DNA of 64,000 nucleotides from NCBI RefSeq assembly GCF_000463015.1, contig NC_022247.1, positions 3,224,001 to 3,288,000 on the forward strand, given 5' to 3'. The notes below the pieces were generated by a model, which was not told the origin of the DNA, searched no databases, and was given only the letters and a program-made list of their open reading frames with translations. The stretch's first letter is position 1. Each line of letters opens with the position of its first letter. Source of the DNA: Variovorax paradoxus B4. GTDB taxonomy: Bacteria; Pseudomonadota; Gammaproteobacteria; Burkholderiales; Burkholderiaceae_C. The position numbers and the translations under genes were made by a program. Positions 28,158 through 37,627 of this stretch are shown piece by piece.

Positions 28158-29270
28158 TCATGACCGGGTGGCCGCGCGGCGCTTCCTGGCGGGTGCGGGG
28201 CGAAGCGATTCGAACGCCTCCGACAGCGACAGCACGCGGCCGCAGTTCACCGCCTGGTAGCCCGGCAGACGGTTCACCGCGCTCTGGTAGGCCTCGCTAC
28301 GCAGGATGTCCAGCATCCGCTGCACGATGGGTGCGGCGAGCGAGCGCTCGTCGCACAGCAGGAAGTAGCGCTCCACTTGGTTGGAGATGAAGTCCAGCTT
28401 GAACTGGCGCGCCGGCGTTTCCACGCCATAGCCCGCGTCGGCCATGCCGCTGGCCACGAAGGCCGCGACCGCCGCATGCGTGAACTCGCACTGCTCGTAG
28501 CCCTTGATGGCTTCGGGCGCGATGCCCTGCTCGCGCAACTGGAGGTCGAACAAATAGCGCGTGCCAGAGCCCGCCTGCCGGTTGATGAATCGGACATCGG
28601 GACGCGCCAGGTCGGCCAGCGTGTAGATCTTCTTCGGGTTGCCGGGCGCCACCATCAGGCCCTGGTGCCGCGTCGCCATGCCGATGACTTTCTGCGTGCC
28701 GGCGTTGAGCCACGAACCATAGTGCGCGACGGCTTCGGCCTCGAACGCGCCCAGCGGCACATGGAAGCCCGCCACGTCGCAACTGCCGTGGTGCAGCGAG
28801 GCCACGGCTTCCTCGCTGCCGCAGTAGCGCAGATCGCCCGGCACCTGCGCCGCGGCCAGGAAGCCGTGCAACGCCTCGATGGCGAAGCCGTGGCTGGCGT
28901 GGATGCGCAGCAGCGTGGGCGCGGTGGGAATCAGCTTCTCGATTTCCGCGCCCAGTTCGGAGGCCAGCGAATCCAGCAGCGGCGACAGGCGCGCGGTGAT
29001 GCGGCGGTCGGCCCACACCAGCTTTTCACCGAGCGGCGTGAGGCTGGAGCCCTTGCCGCGCTGCATGGCCACCAGCGGCTGGCCGAACATGGCTTCGCCC
29101 TGGCGGATCAGCTCCCATGCATGGCGGTAGGACACGCCGGACACGGTACAGGCGCTGGACAGGCTGCCGTGCTCCAGCACCTGCACCAGCAGTTCGATCA
29201 CCCGCGGCGCCAGGGCCGCGCCGTCGGGCTGGCGGATGGTCCATTGCGGCCTGATGTGCACTTCATGCAT
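28158..29270 (-). CDS. fdsR: Formate dehydrogenase operon regulator FdsR-like
   Basis: A 370-residue regulator. The N-terminal winged HTH is of the ModE/LysR type (LVQVLEHGSLSSACTVSGVS, then GSSLTPLGEKLVWADRRI). A C-terminal periplasmic-binding-protein-like domain follows (about 115-345, IHASHGFAIEALHGFLAAA, then FINRQAGSGTRYLFDLQLRE), similar to molybdate-binding regulators. It is divergent from fdsGBACD by 123 bases, as fdsR is in Ralstonia eutropha, where the protein is known to control the fds operon. The ligand may be formate or molybdate, which is not determined here. Confidence 0.85.
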   Translation of the reverse strand: MHEVHIRPQWTIRQPDGAALAPRVIELLVQVLEHGSLSSACTVSGVSYRHAWELIRQGEAMFGQPLVAMQRGKGSSLTPLGEKLVWADRRITARLSPLLDSLASELGAEIEKLIPTAPTLLRIHASHGFAIEALHGFLAAAQVPGDLRYCGSEEAVASLHHGSCDVAGFHVPLGAFEAEAVAHYGSWLNAGTQKVIGMATRHQGLMVAPGNPKKIYTLADLARPDVRFINRQAGSGTRYLFDLQLREQGIAPEAIKGYEQCEFTHAAVAAFVASGMADAGYGVETPARQFKLDFISNQVERYFLLCDERSLAAPIVQRMLDILRSEAYQSAVNRLPGYQAVNCGRVLSLSEAFESLRPAPARKRRAATRS

Positions 29271-29393
29271 GAGTTTCGGCTTTCCAAAGCATATTTATTG
29301 AGCTGAACGCTTCATATTGTGGCACTCGATACCTCTACCTACACTCGCGCAACCACGAATATCGCAACTCCGTATTTAGGAGATTCAAAGCAT
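29271..29393. promoter_or_regulatory. fdsR-fdsG divergent promoter region with 10-base direct repeats
   Basis: This AT-rich gap carries CAAAGCATAT twice in the same orientation, at 29285-29294 (just upstream of fdsR) and 29386-29395 (overlapping the fdsG start codon). TAGGAGAT at 29377-29384 is the fdsG ribosome site. The copies lie about 101 bases apart and could be regulator contacts at each end of the region. No confident -35/-10 pair was assigned. Confidence 0.4.
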
Positions 29394-29858
29394 ATGAAAA
29401 ACCTGGGCATCGCGACATCCATCGCCGCCGCGCACAAGGACATGCCGGGCGGGCTGCTTCCTGCCTTGCACGGCATCCAGGACGCGCTGGGGCACGTCCC
29501 GCCCGACGCGGTCCCCGTCATCGCAGAGCAGTTCAACCTGTCGCGCGCCGAGGTGCATGGCGTGGTCAGCTACTACCACCACTTCCGCTCGGCCCCGGCA
29601 GGCCGGCTGCTGGTGCAGGTCTGCCGCGCCGAAGCCTGCAAGGCGATGGGTGCGGACGCGCTGCTCGCGCATGCCGAGCAACGCCTGGGCTGCGGCGTGC
29701 ACGGCACTTCGGCGGACGGCCGGTACTCGCTGGAACCGGTGTTCTGCCTCGGGCTGTGCGCCTCGTCGCCCGCCATCGCGGTGAACGATGAGGTGCATGC
29801 ACGCATCACCCCGGCTCTGTTCGACGACATCGTCGAGGAAGCGCGGCAAGACTCATGA
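29394..29858 (+). CDS. fdsG: NAD-dependent formate dehydrogenase, gamma subunit (NuoE-like)
   Basis: A 154-residue NuoE-type subunit of the soluble molybdenum formate dehydrogenase. It binds a [2Fe-2S] cluster through C77, C82, C118 and C122 (VCRAEACKAMG, FCLGLCASSP). The start at 29394 has TAGGAGAT ten bases upstream; an earlier in-frame TTG at 29319 would cut into the promoter region. It overlaps fdsB by ATGA. Confidence 0.95.
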   Translation: MKNLGIATSIAAAHKDMPGGLLPALHGIQDALGHVPPDAVPVIAEQFNLSRAEVHGVVSYYHHFRSAPAGRLLVQVCRAEACKAMGADALLAHAEQRLGCGVHGTSADGRYSLEPVFCLGLCASSPAIAVNDEVHARITPALFDDIVEEARQDS

Positions 29859-31411
29859 CCACCACCATCTATGTCCCGCGCGACTCCGCGGCGCTGGCTG
29901 TCGGCGCCGACCGGGTGGCCAGGCAGATCGAAGCGGAAGCCCGTGCGCGCAACGCCGATGTGCGCATCGTGCGCAACGGCTCGCGCGGCCTGTTCTGGCT
30001 GGAGACGCTGGTCGAAGTGACCACGCCGCAAGGCCGCGTGGCCTACGGCCCCGTCACGCGCGCCGACGTCGCCGGCCTGTTCGACGCCGGCTTTCTTTCC
30101 GGCGGCGCCCATGCGCTGAACCTGGGCCTGACCGAAGAGATTCCATACCTGAAGAAGCAGGAGCGCCTGACCTTCGCCCGCATGGGCGTGACCGATCCGG
30201 TGTCCGTGGCCGACTACGAGGCGCACGAGGGCTTCGCCGGACTGCGCCGCGCGCTGGCGCTCGCACCGGCCGAGATCGTGCAGCAGGTGCTGGATTCCGG
30301 ACTGCGCGGCCGCGGCGGCGCCGCATTCCCGGCCGGGATCAAGTGGAAGACGGTGCTGGCCGCGCAGGCGCCGCAAAAATACATCGTCTGCAATGCGGAC
30401 GAAGGCGATTCGGGCACCTTCTCGGACCGCATGACGATGGAAGGCGATCCGCTGATGCTGGTGGAAGGCATGGCCATCGCGGGCATTGCAACGGGCGCGA
30501 CCGAAGGCTACATCTACGTTCGCTCGGAATACCCGCATGCCATTGCCACGCTCGATGAGGCCATCCGCCATGCCGAGCAGGCGGGCTTCCTGGGCGACGA
30601 CATCCTGGGCTCGGGCCGCGGCTTCCGCCTGATCGTGCGCAAGGCCGCCGGAGCCTACGTGTGCGGCGAGGAAACCGCGCTGCTCGAAAGCCTGGAAGGC
30701 CGCCGCGGCATCGTGCGCGCCAAGCCGCCGCTGCCGGCGCTGCAGGGGCTGTTCGGCCAGCCCACCGTGATCAACAACGTGATCACGCTGGCGTCGGTCC
30801 CCCTCATCCTGGCGCGCGGCACGGACTTCTACAGGAACTACGGCATGGGCCGCTCGCGCGGCACGCTGCCGTTCCAGCTGGCCGGCAACATCAGGCATGG
30901 CGGCCTGGTCGAGAAGGCCTTCGGCCTGAGCCTGCGCGAACTGCTCTACGACTTCGGCGGCGGCAGCGCGAGCGGCCGGCCGATCAAGGCGGTGCAGGTG
31001 GGCGGCCCGCTGGGCGCCTACGTGCCCGAATCGCAGTGGGACCTGCCGCTCGACTACGAGGCCTATGCGGCCGTGGGCGCGGTGGTCGGGCACGGCGGCA
31101 TCGTGGTGCACGACGACACGGCCGACATGTCGCAGCTGGCCCGCTACGCGATGGAGTTCTGCGCACTCGAGTCCTGCGGCAAGTGCACGCCCTGCCGCAT
31201 CGGCTCCACGCGCGGCGTTGAAGTGATCGACAAGATCACGAGCAACCAGAACCGCCCGCAGCAGGTCATTCTGCTGCGCGACCTGTGCGACACCATGCTG
31301 CACGGCTCGCTCTGCGCCATGGGCGGCATGACGCCCTACCCCGTGCTGTCGGCCATCAATCACTACCCCGAGGACTTCGGCGTCGAAGCCCCCGACCGCG
31401 CCGCAGCCTAA
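29855..31411 (+). CDS. fdsB: NAD-dependent formate dehydrogenase, beta subunit (NuoF-like diaphorase)
   Basis: A 518-residue subunit that carries FMN and the NAD+ site and passes electrons from the iron-sulfur chain to NAD+. The FMN/NAD segment is GLRGRGGAAFPAGIKWKTV with CNADEGDSGTFSDR after it. AYVCGEETALLESLEG follows, and the C-terminal [4Fe-4S] motif is ESCGKCTPCRIGSTRG. An N-terminal extension of about 100 residues precedes the NuoF core, as in Fds enzymes. It is coupled to fdsG by an ATGA overlap and is followed by fdsA after 19 bases. Confidence 0.96.
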   Translation: MTTTIYVPRDSAALAVGADRVARQIEAEARARNADVRIVRNGSRGLFWLETLVEVTTPQGRVAYGPVTRADVAGLFDAGFLSGGAHALNLGLTEEIPYLKKQERLTFARMGVTDPVSVADYEAHEGFAGLRRALALAPAEIVQQVLDSGLRGRGGAAFPAGIKWKTVLAAQAPQKYIVCNADEGDSGTFSDRMTMEGDPLMLVEGMAIAGIATGATEGYIYVRSEYPHAIATLDEAIRHAEQAGFLGDDILGSGRGFRLIVRKAAGAYVCGEETALLESLEGRRGIVRAKPPLPALQGLFGQPTVINNVITLASVPLILARGTDFYRNYGMGRSRGTLPFQLAGNIRHGGLVEKAFGLSLRELLYDFGGGSASGRPIKAVQVGGPLGAYVPESQWDLPLDYEAYAAVGAVVGHGGIVVHDDTADMSQLARYAMEFCALESCGKCTPCRIGSTRGVEVIDKITSNQNRPQQVILLRDLCDTMLHGSLCAMGGMTPYPVLSAINHYPEDFGVEAPDRAAA

Positions 31412-31430
31412 GTTGACCAGGAGACACCCC

Positions 31431-34304
31431 ATGCTGAACCCATCGCAAGACATCGACCACGGCACGCCCAGGCGCGAGTCCACCGAGGAAGTCACGCTCG
31501 AGATCGACGGCATGCCGGTGACGGTGGCCAAGGGCACCTCGCTGATGCGCGCGGCGGTCGACGCGGGCGTGCAGGTGCCCAAGCTGTGCGCGACCGACAG
31601 CCTGGAGCCCTTCGGCTCGTGCCGGCTCTGCCTGGTGGAGATCGACGGGCGCAAGGGCTATCCGGCGTCGTGCACCACGCCGGCCGAAGCCGGCATGAAG
31701 GTGCGCACGCAGAGCCCGAAGCTGCAGGAGCTGCGCAAGGGCGTGATGGAGCTCTACATCTCCGACCATCCGCTCGACTGCCTCACCTGCGCCGCCAACG
31801 GCGACTGCGAGCTGCAGGACATGGCCGGCGTCACCGGGCTGCGCAACGTGCGCTACGGCTACGACGGCGCCAACCACCTGAAAAGCGCCAAGGACGAGTC
31901 CAACCCCTACTTCACCTACGACCCGGCCAAGTGCATCGTCTGCAACCGCTGCGTGCGTGCCTGCGAGGAAACCCAAGGCACCTTCGCGCTCACCATCAGC
32001 GGACGCGGCTTCGAATCGCGCGTATCGCCGGGCCAGGACCAGCCTTTCATGGAATCCGAATGCGTGAGCTGCGGCGCCTGCGTGCAGGCCTGCCCCACCG
32101 CCACGCTGCAGGAAAAATCGGTGATCTGGCTGGGCCAGGCCGAGCACAGCGCCATCACCACCTGCGCCTATTGCGGCGTGGGCTGCGGCTTCAAGGCCGA
32201 GATGAAGGGCAACGAAGTGGTGCGCATGGTGCCCTGGAAGGACGGCAAGGCCAACGAAGGCCACTCGTGCGTGAAGGGCCGCTTCGCCTGGGGCTACGCC
32301 ACCCACAAGGACCGTGTGCTCAAGCCCATGATCCGCCGCAGGATCACCGACCCGTGGCAGGAGGTGAGCTGGGAAGAAGCCGTCAACTACGCCGCCAGCG
32401 AGTTCCGCCGCATCCAGGGCAAATACGGCACCGATTCCATCGGCGGCCTGGTGTCCTCGCGCTGCACCAACGAAGAAGGCTACCTGGTCCAGAAGCTGGT
32501 GCGCGCGGCCTTCGGCAACAACAACGTCGACACCTGCGCGCGTGTGTGCCACTCGCCCACGGGCTACGGCCTGAAGCAGACCATGGGCGAATCGGCCGGC
32601 ACGCAGACCTTCAAGTCGGTCGAGAAGTCGGACGTGATCATGGTGATCGGCGCCAACCCGTCCGACGGCCACCCGGTGTTCGCGTCGCGCATGAAGCGGC
32701 GCCTGCGCGCCGGTGCCCGGCTGATCGTGATCGACCCGCGCACCATCGACCTGGTGAAGTCGCCGCACGTCAAGGCCGACCATCACCTCAAGCTCAAGCC
32801 CGGCACCAACGTGGCGGTCATCAGCGCCATGGCGCATGTGATCGTGACCGAAGGCCTGGTCGACGAGACTTTCGTGGCCGAGCGCTGCGAGCCCAAGTCG
32901 TTCAACGCGTGGCGCGAATTCGTTGCACGCCCGGCCAACTCGCCCGAGGCCATGGAAGCAGTGACCGGCGTGCCGGCCACCGAGCTGCGCGCTGCCGCGC
33001 GGCTGTTCGCACTGGGCCACGACGGCAAGAGGAATGCCGCCATCTACTACGGCCTGGGCGTGACGGAGCACAGCCAGGGCTCGACCATGGTGATGGGCAT
33101 CGCCAACCTGGCCATGGCCACCGGCAACGTGGGCCGCGAGGGCGTGGGCGTGAACCCGCTGCGCGGCCAGAACAACGTGCAGGGTTCCTGCGACATGGGA
33201 TCGTTCCCGCACGAGCTGCCGGGCTACCGCCATGTGTCGGACAGCACCGCGCGCGGCAGTTTCGAATCCGCCTGGGGCGTGGAGCTGCGACCCGACCCGG
33301 GCCTGCGCATTCCCAACATGTTCGATGCCGCCATCACCGGCAGCTTCAAGGGCCTGTACTGCGAAGGCGAGGACGTGGTCCAGTCGGACCCGAACACGCA
33401 GCACGTGGCCGAGGCCTTGATGGCGATGGAATGCATCGTCGTGCAGGACCTGTTCCTGAACGAAACCGCCAAGTACGCGCACGTGTTCCTGCCGGGCGCG
33501 TCGTTCCTGGAAAAAGACGGCACCTTCACCAACGCCGAGCGCCGCATCTCGCGCGTCACCAAGGTCATGCCGCCCAAGGCCGGCTATGCCGACTGGGAGG
33601 TGACACAGCTGCTCTCCAACGCGCTGGGTTACCCCATGAACTACGCGAGCGCCGAAGAGATCATGAACGAGATCGCCGCGCTCACCCCCACCTTCACGGG
33701 CGTGAGCTACTCCAAGCTCGCGAAGCTGGGCAGCGTGCAGTGGCCCTGCAACGAGGCCGCGCCCGAAGGCACGCCGACCATGCACGTCGGCGAGTTCGTG
33801 CGCGGCAAGGGCAAGTTCATCATCACGCAGTACGTGCCGACCGACGAGAAGGTCACGCGCATGTACCCGCTGATCCTGACCACGGGGCGCATCCTGTCGC
33901 AGTACAACGTGGGCGCGCAGACGCGCCGCACCGAGAACAACCAGTGGCACAGCGAAGACCGGCTGGAAATCCATCCGAACGACGCCGAGGACCGCGGCAT
34001 TGCCGAGGGCGACTGGGTCGGCATCCGGAGCCGCGCCGGCGAAACCGTGCTGCGGGCCACCATCACCGAGCGCGTGCAGCCGGGCGTGGTCTACACCACC
34101 TTCCACTTCCCCGAATCGGGCGCCAACGTGATCACCACCGACAACTCCGACTGGGCCACCAACTGCCCCGAGTTCAAGGTGACCGCGGTGCAGGTGATGC
34201 CGGTGATGCAGCCGTCCGAATGGCAGCAGGAGTACAGCCGGTTCAACGCGCTGCAGGAAGAACTGCTGAGCAAGCGCATCGAAGAAACGGCGGCCACCAA
34301 GTGA
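31431..34304 (+). CDS. fdsA: NAD-dependent formate dehydrogenase, catalytic alpha subunit
   Basis: A 957-residue subunit oxidising formate to CO2 at a bis-MGD molybdenum site. The N-terminus is a NuoG-like iron-sulfur module: SCRLCLVEIDG ([2Fe-2S]), HPLDCLTCAANGDC, CIVCNRCVRACEE and CVSCGACVQACPT. The catalytic domain opens with CAYCGVGCGF. The molybdenum ligand is C373 followed by H374 in CARVCHSPTGYG, so it is a Cys rather than selenocysteine enzyme. The start at 31431 has CAGGAGA upstream; the TTG at 31413 lacks one. Its stop overlaps the next start as GTGA. Confidence 0.96.
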   Translation: MLNPSQDIDHGTPRRESTEEVTLEIDGMPVTVAKGTSLMRAAVDAGVQVPKLCATDSLEPFGSCRLCLVEIDGRKGYPASCTTPAEAGMKVRTQSPKLQELRKGVMELYISDHPLDCLTCAANGDCELQDMAGVTGLRNVRYGYDGANHLKSAKDESNPYFTYDPAKCIVCNRCVRACEETQGTFALTISGRGFESRVSPGQDQPFMESECVSCGACVQACPTATLQEKSVIWLGQAEHSAITTCAYCGVGCGFKAEMKGNEVVRMVPWKDGKANEGHSCVKGRFAWGYATHKDRVLKPMIRRRITDPWQEVSWEEAVNYAASEFRRIQGKYGTDSIGGLVSSRCTNEEGYLVQKLVRAAFGNNNVDTCARVCHSPTGYGLKQTMGESAGTQTFKSVEKSDVIMVIGANPSDGHPVFASRMKRRLRAGARLIVIDPRTIDLVKSPHVKADHHLKLKPGTNVAVISAMAHVIVTEGLVDETFVAERCEPKSFNAWREFVARPANSPEAMEAVTGVPATELRAAARLFALGHDGKRNAAIYYGLGVTEHSQGSTMVMGIANLAMATGNVGREGVGVNPLRGQNNVQGSCDMGSFPHELPGYRHVSDSTARGSFESAWGVELRPDPGLRIPNMFDAAITGSFKGLYCEGEDVVQSDPNTQHVAEALMAMECIVVQDLFLNETAKYAHVFLPGASFLEKDGTFTNAERRISRVTKVMPPKAGYADWEVTQLLSNALGYPMNYASAEEIMNEIAALTPTFTGVSYSKLAKLGSVQWPCNEAAPEGTPTMHVGEFVRGKGKFIITQYVPTDEKVTRMYPLILTTGRILSQYNVGAQTRRTENNQWHSEDRLEIHPNDAEDRGIAEGDWVGIRSRAGETVLRATITERVQPGVVYTTFHFPESGANVITTDNSDWATNCPEFKVTAVQVMPVMQPSEWQQEYSRFNALQEELLSKRIEETAATK

Positions 34305-35137
34305 ACCTGTCCGACGTACCGCTGCGGCCCGGAAGCGCGGAGCTGCTGCCCGTGCGCGGCGTGCGCGCCCTCCAGGCCTTCGACAACCGCGACTGGGTGG
34401 CCGTGGAGGTGCCGGTCGCGCTGGAGTTCAACGGCATCGCACACGCCGTGATGCTTGCGACGCCCACCGACCTGGCCGACTTCGCGCTGGGCTTCGCGCT
34501 CAGCGAGGGCATCCTGCTCGGGCGCGGCGAGCTCTACGGCGTCGAGGAAGCGTACGCACCCGAGGGCATCACCCTCACGCTCGAGGTGGCGAGCGCGGCC
34601 TTCGCGCGGCTGAAGGCGCGCCGCCGCACGATGGCCGGGCGCACGGGTTGCGGCCTGTGCGGCACGGAGAGCCTGGCGCACGTCACGCGCGCGCTGCCGC
34701 CGCTGCCCGAGGGTCCGGCGCTCTCGACCCGCGCCGTGGCGCGCGGCATGCGGGAGTTGGCATCGATGCAGGTGCTGCAGAAGGTCACCGGTGCCGTGCA
34801 CGCGGCGGCCTGGTGCAGCGCCGAGGGTGAAGCCCTGCTGGTGCGCGAGGACGTCGGCCGCCACAACGCGCTCGACAAGCTCGTCGGCGCGCTCGCAAGA
34901 AGCAGCGTGGACGCCTCCACCGGCTTCATCGCAGTGACCAGCCGCGCGAGTTTCGAAATGGTGCAGAAGACCGTCGCCGCCGGCGTGCCGCTGCTGGCGG
35001 CGGTATCGGCCTCGACCTCGCTGGCCACGGCCATTGCGGAGGACACGGGCCTGACGCTGGCGGGCTTCGTGCGCGGCGATGACCTGGTCATCTACACCCA
35101 CCCGTGGCGGCTCAACGGCCTGCCCGCCAACGCCTGA
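34301..35137 (+). CDS. fdsC: Formate dehydrogenase accessory sulfurtransferase (FdhD family)
   Basis: A 278-residue chaperone that sulfurates the molybdenum cofactor before it is inserted in FdsA. The FdhD signature TGCGLCG supplies C117 and C120, and REDVGRHNALDKLVG with SRASFEMVQKTVAAGVP are the other family blocks. It starts at GTG (34301) overlapping the fdsA stop; the long open frame further upstream is a shadow of fdsA. In Ralstonia this gene is fdsC, and the same order is kept here. Confidence 0.94.
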   Translation: MNLSDVPLRPGSAELLPVRGVRALQAFDNRDWVAVEVPVALEFNGIAHAVMLATPTDLADFALGFALSEGILLGRGELYGVEEAYAPEGITLTLEVASAAFARLKARRRTMAGRTGCGLCGTESLAHVTRALPPLPEGPALSTRAVARGMRELASMQVLQKVTGAVHAAAWCSAEGEALLVREDVGRHNALDKLVGALARSSVDASTGFIAVTSRASFEMVQKTVAAGVPLLAAVSASTSLATAIAEDTGLTLAGFVRGDDLVIYTHPWRLNGLPANA

Positions 35138-35147
35138 GGTTTTTGCA

Positions 35148-35372
35148 ATGCACGTCGACCAGCTGATTCGCATGGTGAACCAGATGGGCAGCTTCTTCGA
35201 AGCCATGCCCGACCGCAGCGAAGCCCTGCATGACCTCGCGCTGCACCTGAAGCGCTTCTGGGAACCGCGCATGCGGCGTGAGTTGCTGGCGCACCTGGAC
35301 GCCGGCGGACCGGGAGAACTGAACCCCGTGTCGGCCGAGGCGATCCGCGTGCACCGGGCGCTGCTCGAATAG
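35148..35372 (+). CDS. fdsD: Formate dehydrogenase delta subunit
   Basis: A 74-residue protein of the FdsD family: MHVDQLIRMVNQMGSFFEAM, then ALHDLALHLKRFWEPRMRREL. The motif pair (I/L)xRMxNQI-like plus HLKRFWEPRMR is characteristic. It is a small subunit needed for active enzyme, probably through cofactor handling. It follows fdsC by 10 bases and closes the fds operon; its stop lies 16 bases from the convergent cbbA stop, leaving almost no room for a terminator. Confidence 0.93.
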   Translation: MHVDQLIRMVNQMGSFFEAMPDRSEALHDLALHLKRFWEPRMRRELLAHLDAGGPGELNPVSAEAIRVHRALLE

Positions 35373-35388
35373 CGGCGCCGCACCGCGC

Positions 35389-36405
35389 CTACTGCAGCGC
35401 TGCCGGCTTGATCCGCGACGCCATGCCGGCGGTGCCGAAGGCCTGGAAGCGGTCGATGCAGACGTCGCGCGCGGCCGCGGTCGCTTCCTTCAGGAACTTG
35501 CGCGGATCGAATTCGCTGCGGTCCTGGCCCATGGCGCGGCGCATGGCGCCCGTCATCGCCAGCCGGATGTCGGTGTCGATGTTGACCTTGCGCACGCCGT
35601 GGCGGATGCCCTCCTGGATCTCCTCCACCGGCACGCCGTAGGTCTCCTTGATGTCGCCGCCAAAGTCGCGGATCACGGCCAGCCATTCCTGCGGCACCGA
35701 CGAAGAGCCGTGCATCACGAGGTGCGTCTTCGGAATGCGCGCATGGATCTCCTTGATGCGGTCGATCGCAAGGATGTCGCCGGTCGGCTTGCGGCTGAAC
35801 TTGTAGGCGCCATGCGAAGTGCCGATGGCAATGGCCAGCGCATCCACGCCGGTGCGCGACACGAAGTCGACCGCCTGCTGCGGATCGGTCAGCAGCTGGT
35901 CGTGCGACAGCACGCCCTCGGCGCCGCTGCCGTCTTCCTCGCCCGCCATGCCCGACTCGAGCGACCCGAGGCAGCCCAGCTCGCCCTCGACCGAGACGCC
36001 CACCGCATGCGCCATCTCCACCACGCGGCGGGTCACGCCCACGTTGTAGTCGTAGCTCGCGGGCGTCTTGGCGTCTTCCATCAGCGAGCCGTCCATCATC
36101 ACGCTAGTGAAGCCCGAGCGGATGGCCTGCATGCACATCGACGGGCTCGCGCCGTGGTCCTGGTGCATCACGATCGGGATCTCGGGGTACATCTCGGCGG
36201 CCGCCTCGACCATCTTGCGCAGGAAGGGCTCGCCCGCGTACTTGCGCGCACCGGCCGAGGCCTGCAGGATGACCGGGCTGTCGGTCTTGCGCGCGGCCTG
36301 CATGATGGCCTGGATCTGCTCCAGGTTGTTGACGTTGAACGCCGGCACGCCGTACTGGTGCTCGGCGGCGTGGTCCAGCAATTGGCGCAGCGAAATCATG
36401 GCCAT
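35389..36405 (-). CDS. cbbA: Class II fructose/sedoheptulose-bisphosphate aldolase
   Basis: A 338-residue zinc aldolase of the Calvin-cycle type. It opens [20 protein letters not shown] with [16 protein letters not shown], and the zinc-binding block [14 protein letters not shown] supplies the catalytic Asp and first His. [12 protein letters not shown] and [18 protein letters not shown] complete the substrate site. In the cycle it joins triose phosphates to FBP and also makes SBP. It is the last gene of the cbb operon, 41 bases after pgk, with AGGAG upstream of the ATG. Confidence 0.95.
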   Translation of the reverse strand: MAMISLRQLLDHAAEHQYGVPAFNVNNLEQIQAIMQAARKTDSPVILQASAGARKYAGEPFLRKMVEAAAEMYPEIPIVMHQDHGASPSMCMQAIRSGFTSVMMDGSLMEDAKTPASYDYNVGVTRRVVEMAHAVGVSVEGELGCLGSLESGMAGEEDGSGAEGVLSHDQLLTDPQQAVDFVSRTGVDALAIAIGTSHGAYKFSRKPTGDILAIDRIKEIHARIPKTHLVMHGSSSVPQEWLAVIRDFGGDIKETYGVPVEEIQEGIRHGVRKVNIDTDIRLAMTGAMRRAMGQDRSEFDPRKFLKEATAAARDVCIDRFQAFGTAGMASRIKPAALQ

Positions 36406-36445
36406 GGGAAGCTCCTGTGGATGTGAAAAATCGGTAATGGGGGCG

Positions 36446-37627
36446 TCAATGCCGCCGGTCCTGGAGCGCTTTGACGGCCGGCAGGCTCTTGCCTTCGAGG
36501 AATTCGAGGAATGCGCCGCCCGCCGTCGAGACGTAGTCGATGCACTCCTCCACCTCGAACTGGTTGATGGCGGCCACGGTGTCGCCGCCGCCCGCGAGCG
36601 AGAACGCGTCCATCCGCGCGATCGCGTTGGCCAGCGTGCGCGTGCCGTGCGAGAACTGCTCGATCTCGAACACGCCGAGCGGCCCGTTCCAGACGATGGT
36701 CCTGCACTGGCCGAGCATCGCGACGAGCTGCGCCACCGACTCCGGGCCGAAGTCCAGGATCATGTCGTCCGGCGCCACGTCGGCCACGGCCTTCACGGTC
36801 GCGCGTGCCGTCGGCGAGAACTCGGTGGCCGTGACCACGTCGGTCGGCATGAACAGCTGCGCACCGCGCGCCGCGAGCGCCGCGGCCACGGCGCGTGCGG
36901 TGTCCACCATCTCGGGCTCGCACAGAGAGCGGCCGACCGGATGGCCCGCCGCGAGCAAAAAGGTGTTGGCCATGCCGCCGCCGACCGCCAGCCACTCGAC
37001 CTGCGCGGCGAGCGACTCGAGAATGGACAGCTTGGTCGACACCTTGGCGCCGCCGACGATCGCGGCCAGCGGCCGCGCGGGGTTCGCGAGCGCACGGCCG
37101 AGCGCATTGAGTTCCGACGCCATCAGCGGACCGGCGCAGGCAATGGGCGCGAGCCGTGCCAGCGCCTCGGTGGTGGCCTCGGCGCGGTGCGCGGTGCCGA
37201 AGGCATCGTTCACGTACACGTCGCACAGGGCCGCCATGCGCCGCGCCAGGGCTTCGGCATTGGCCTTCTCGCCGACGTTCGCGCGGCAGTTCTCCAGCAT
37301 CGCCACCTGGCCGGGCGCCACGTCGAACGGGCGATCGAGCCAGTCGCTGACCAGCGCCACCGGTGCGTCCAGCAGTTCGCCGAGCCGTTCGGCCACGGGC
37401 GCCAGAGACTCTCCAGGCCCAAGCCGGCCTTCTTTCGGACGGCCCAGGTGCGAAGTGACCATCACGCGCGCGCCTTGCGACAGCGCATGGCGGATGCCGC
37501 CCAGGCTGGCGCGGATGCGGGTGTCGTCGCTGATGCGGCCCGAGGCATCGAGCGGCACGTTGAGGTCGCAGCGGATGAACACGCGCTGCCCGCGCAGGTT
37601 GACCTGGTCGAGCGTGTTGAAGCTCAT
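36446..37627 (-). CDS. cbbK: Phosphoglycerate kinase
   Basis: A 393-residue kinase converting 3-phosphoglycerate to 1,3-bisphosphoglycerate, the first reductive step after RuBisCO. Family blocks are [57 protein letters not shown] and WNGPLGVFE, with the nucleotide loop [12 protein letters not shown]. Its start overlaps the transketolase stop as ATGA, so the longer open frame upstream is a shadow. The partner enzyme glyceraldehyde-3-phosphate dehydrogenase is not encoded beside it. Confidence 0.95.
   Translation of the reverse strand: MSFNTLDQVNLRGQRVFIRCDLNVPLDASGRISDDTRIRASLGGIRHALSQGARVMVTSHLGRPKEGRLGPGESLAPVAERLGELLDAPVALVSDWLDRPFDVAPGQVAMLENCRANVGEKANAEALARRMAALCDVYVNDAFGTAHRAEATTEALARLAPIACAGPLMASELNALGRALANPARPLAAIVGGAKVSTKLSILESLAAQVEWLAVGGGMANTFLLAAGHPVGRSLCEPEMVDTARAVAAALAARGAQLFMPTDVVTATEFSPTARATVKAVADVAPDDMILDFGPESVAQLVAMLGQCRTIVWNGPLGVFEIEQFSHGTRTLANAIARMDAFSLAGGGDTVAAINQFEVEECIDYVSTAGGAFLEFLEGKSLPAVKALQDRRH

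Noticed and set aside
31356..34106. A 916-codon open frame on the minus strand
   Set aside because: Antisense to fdsA, which has every expected iron-sulfur and molybdenum motif. The opposite reading is compositionally biased and without motifs.
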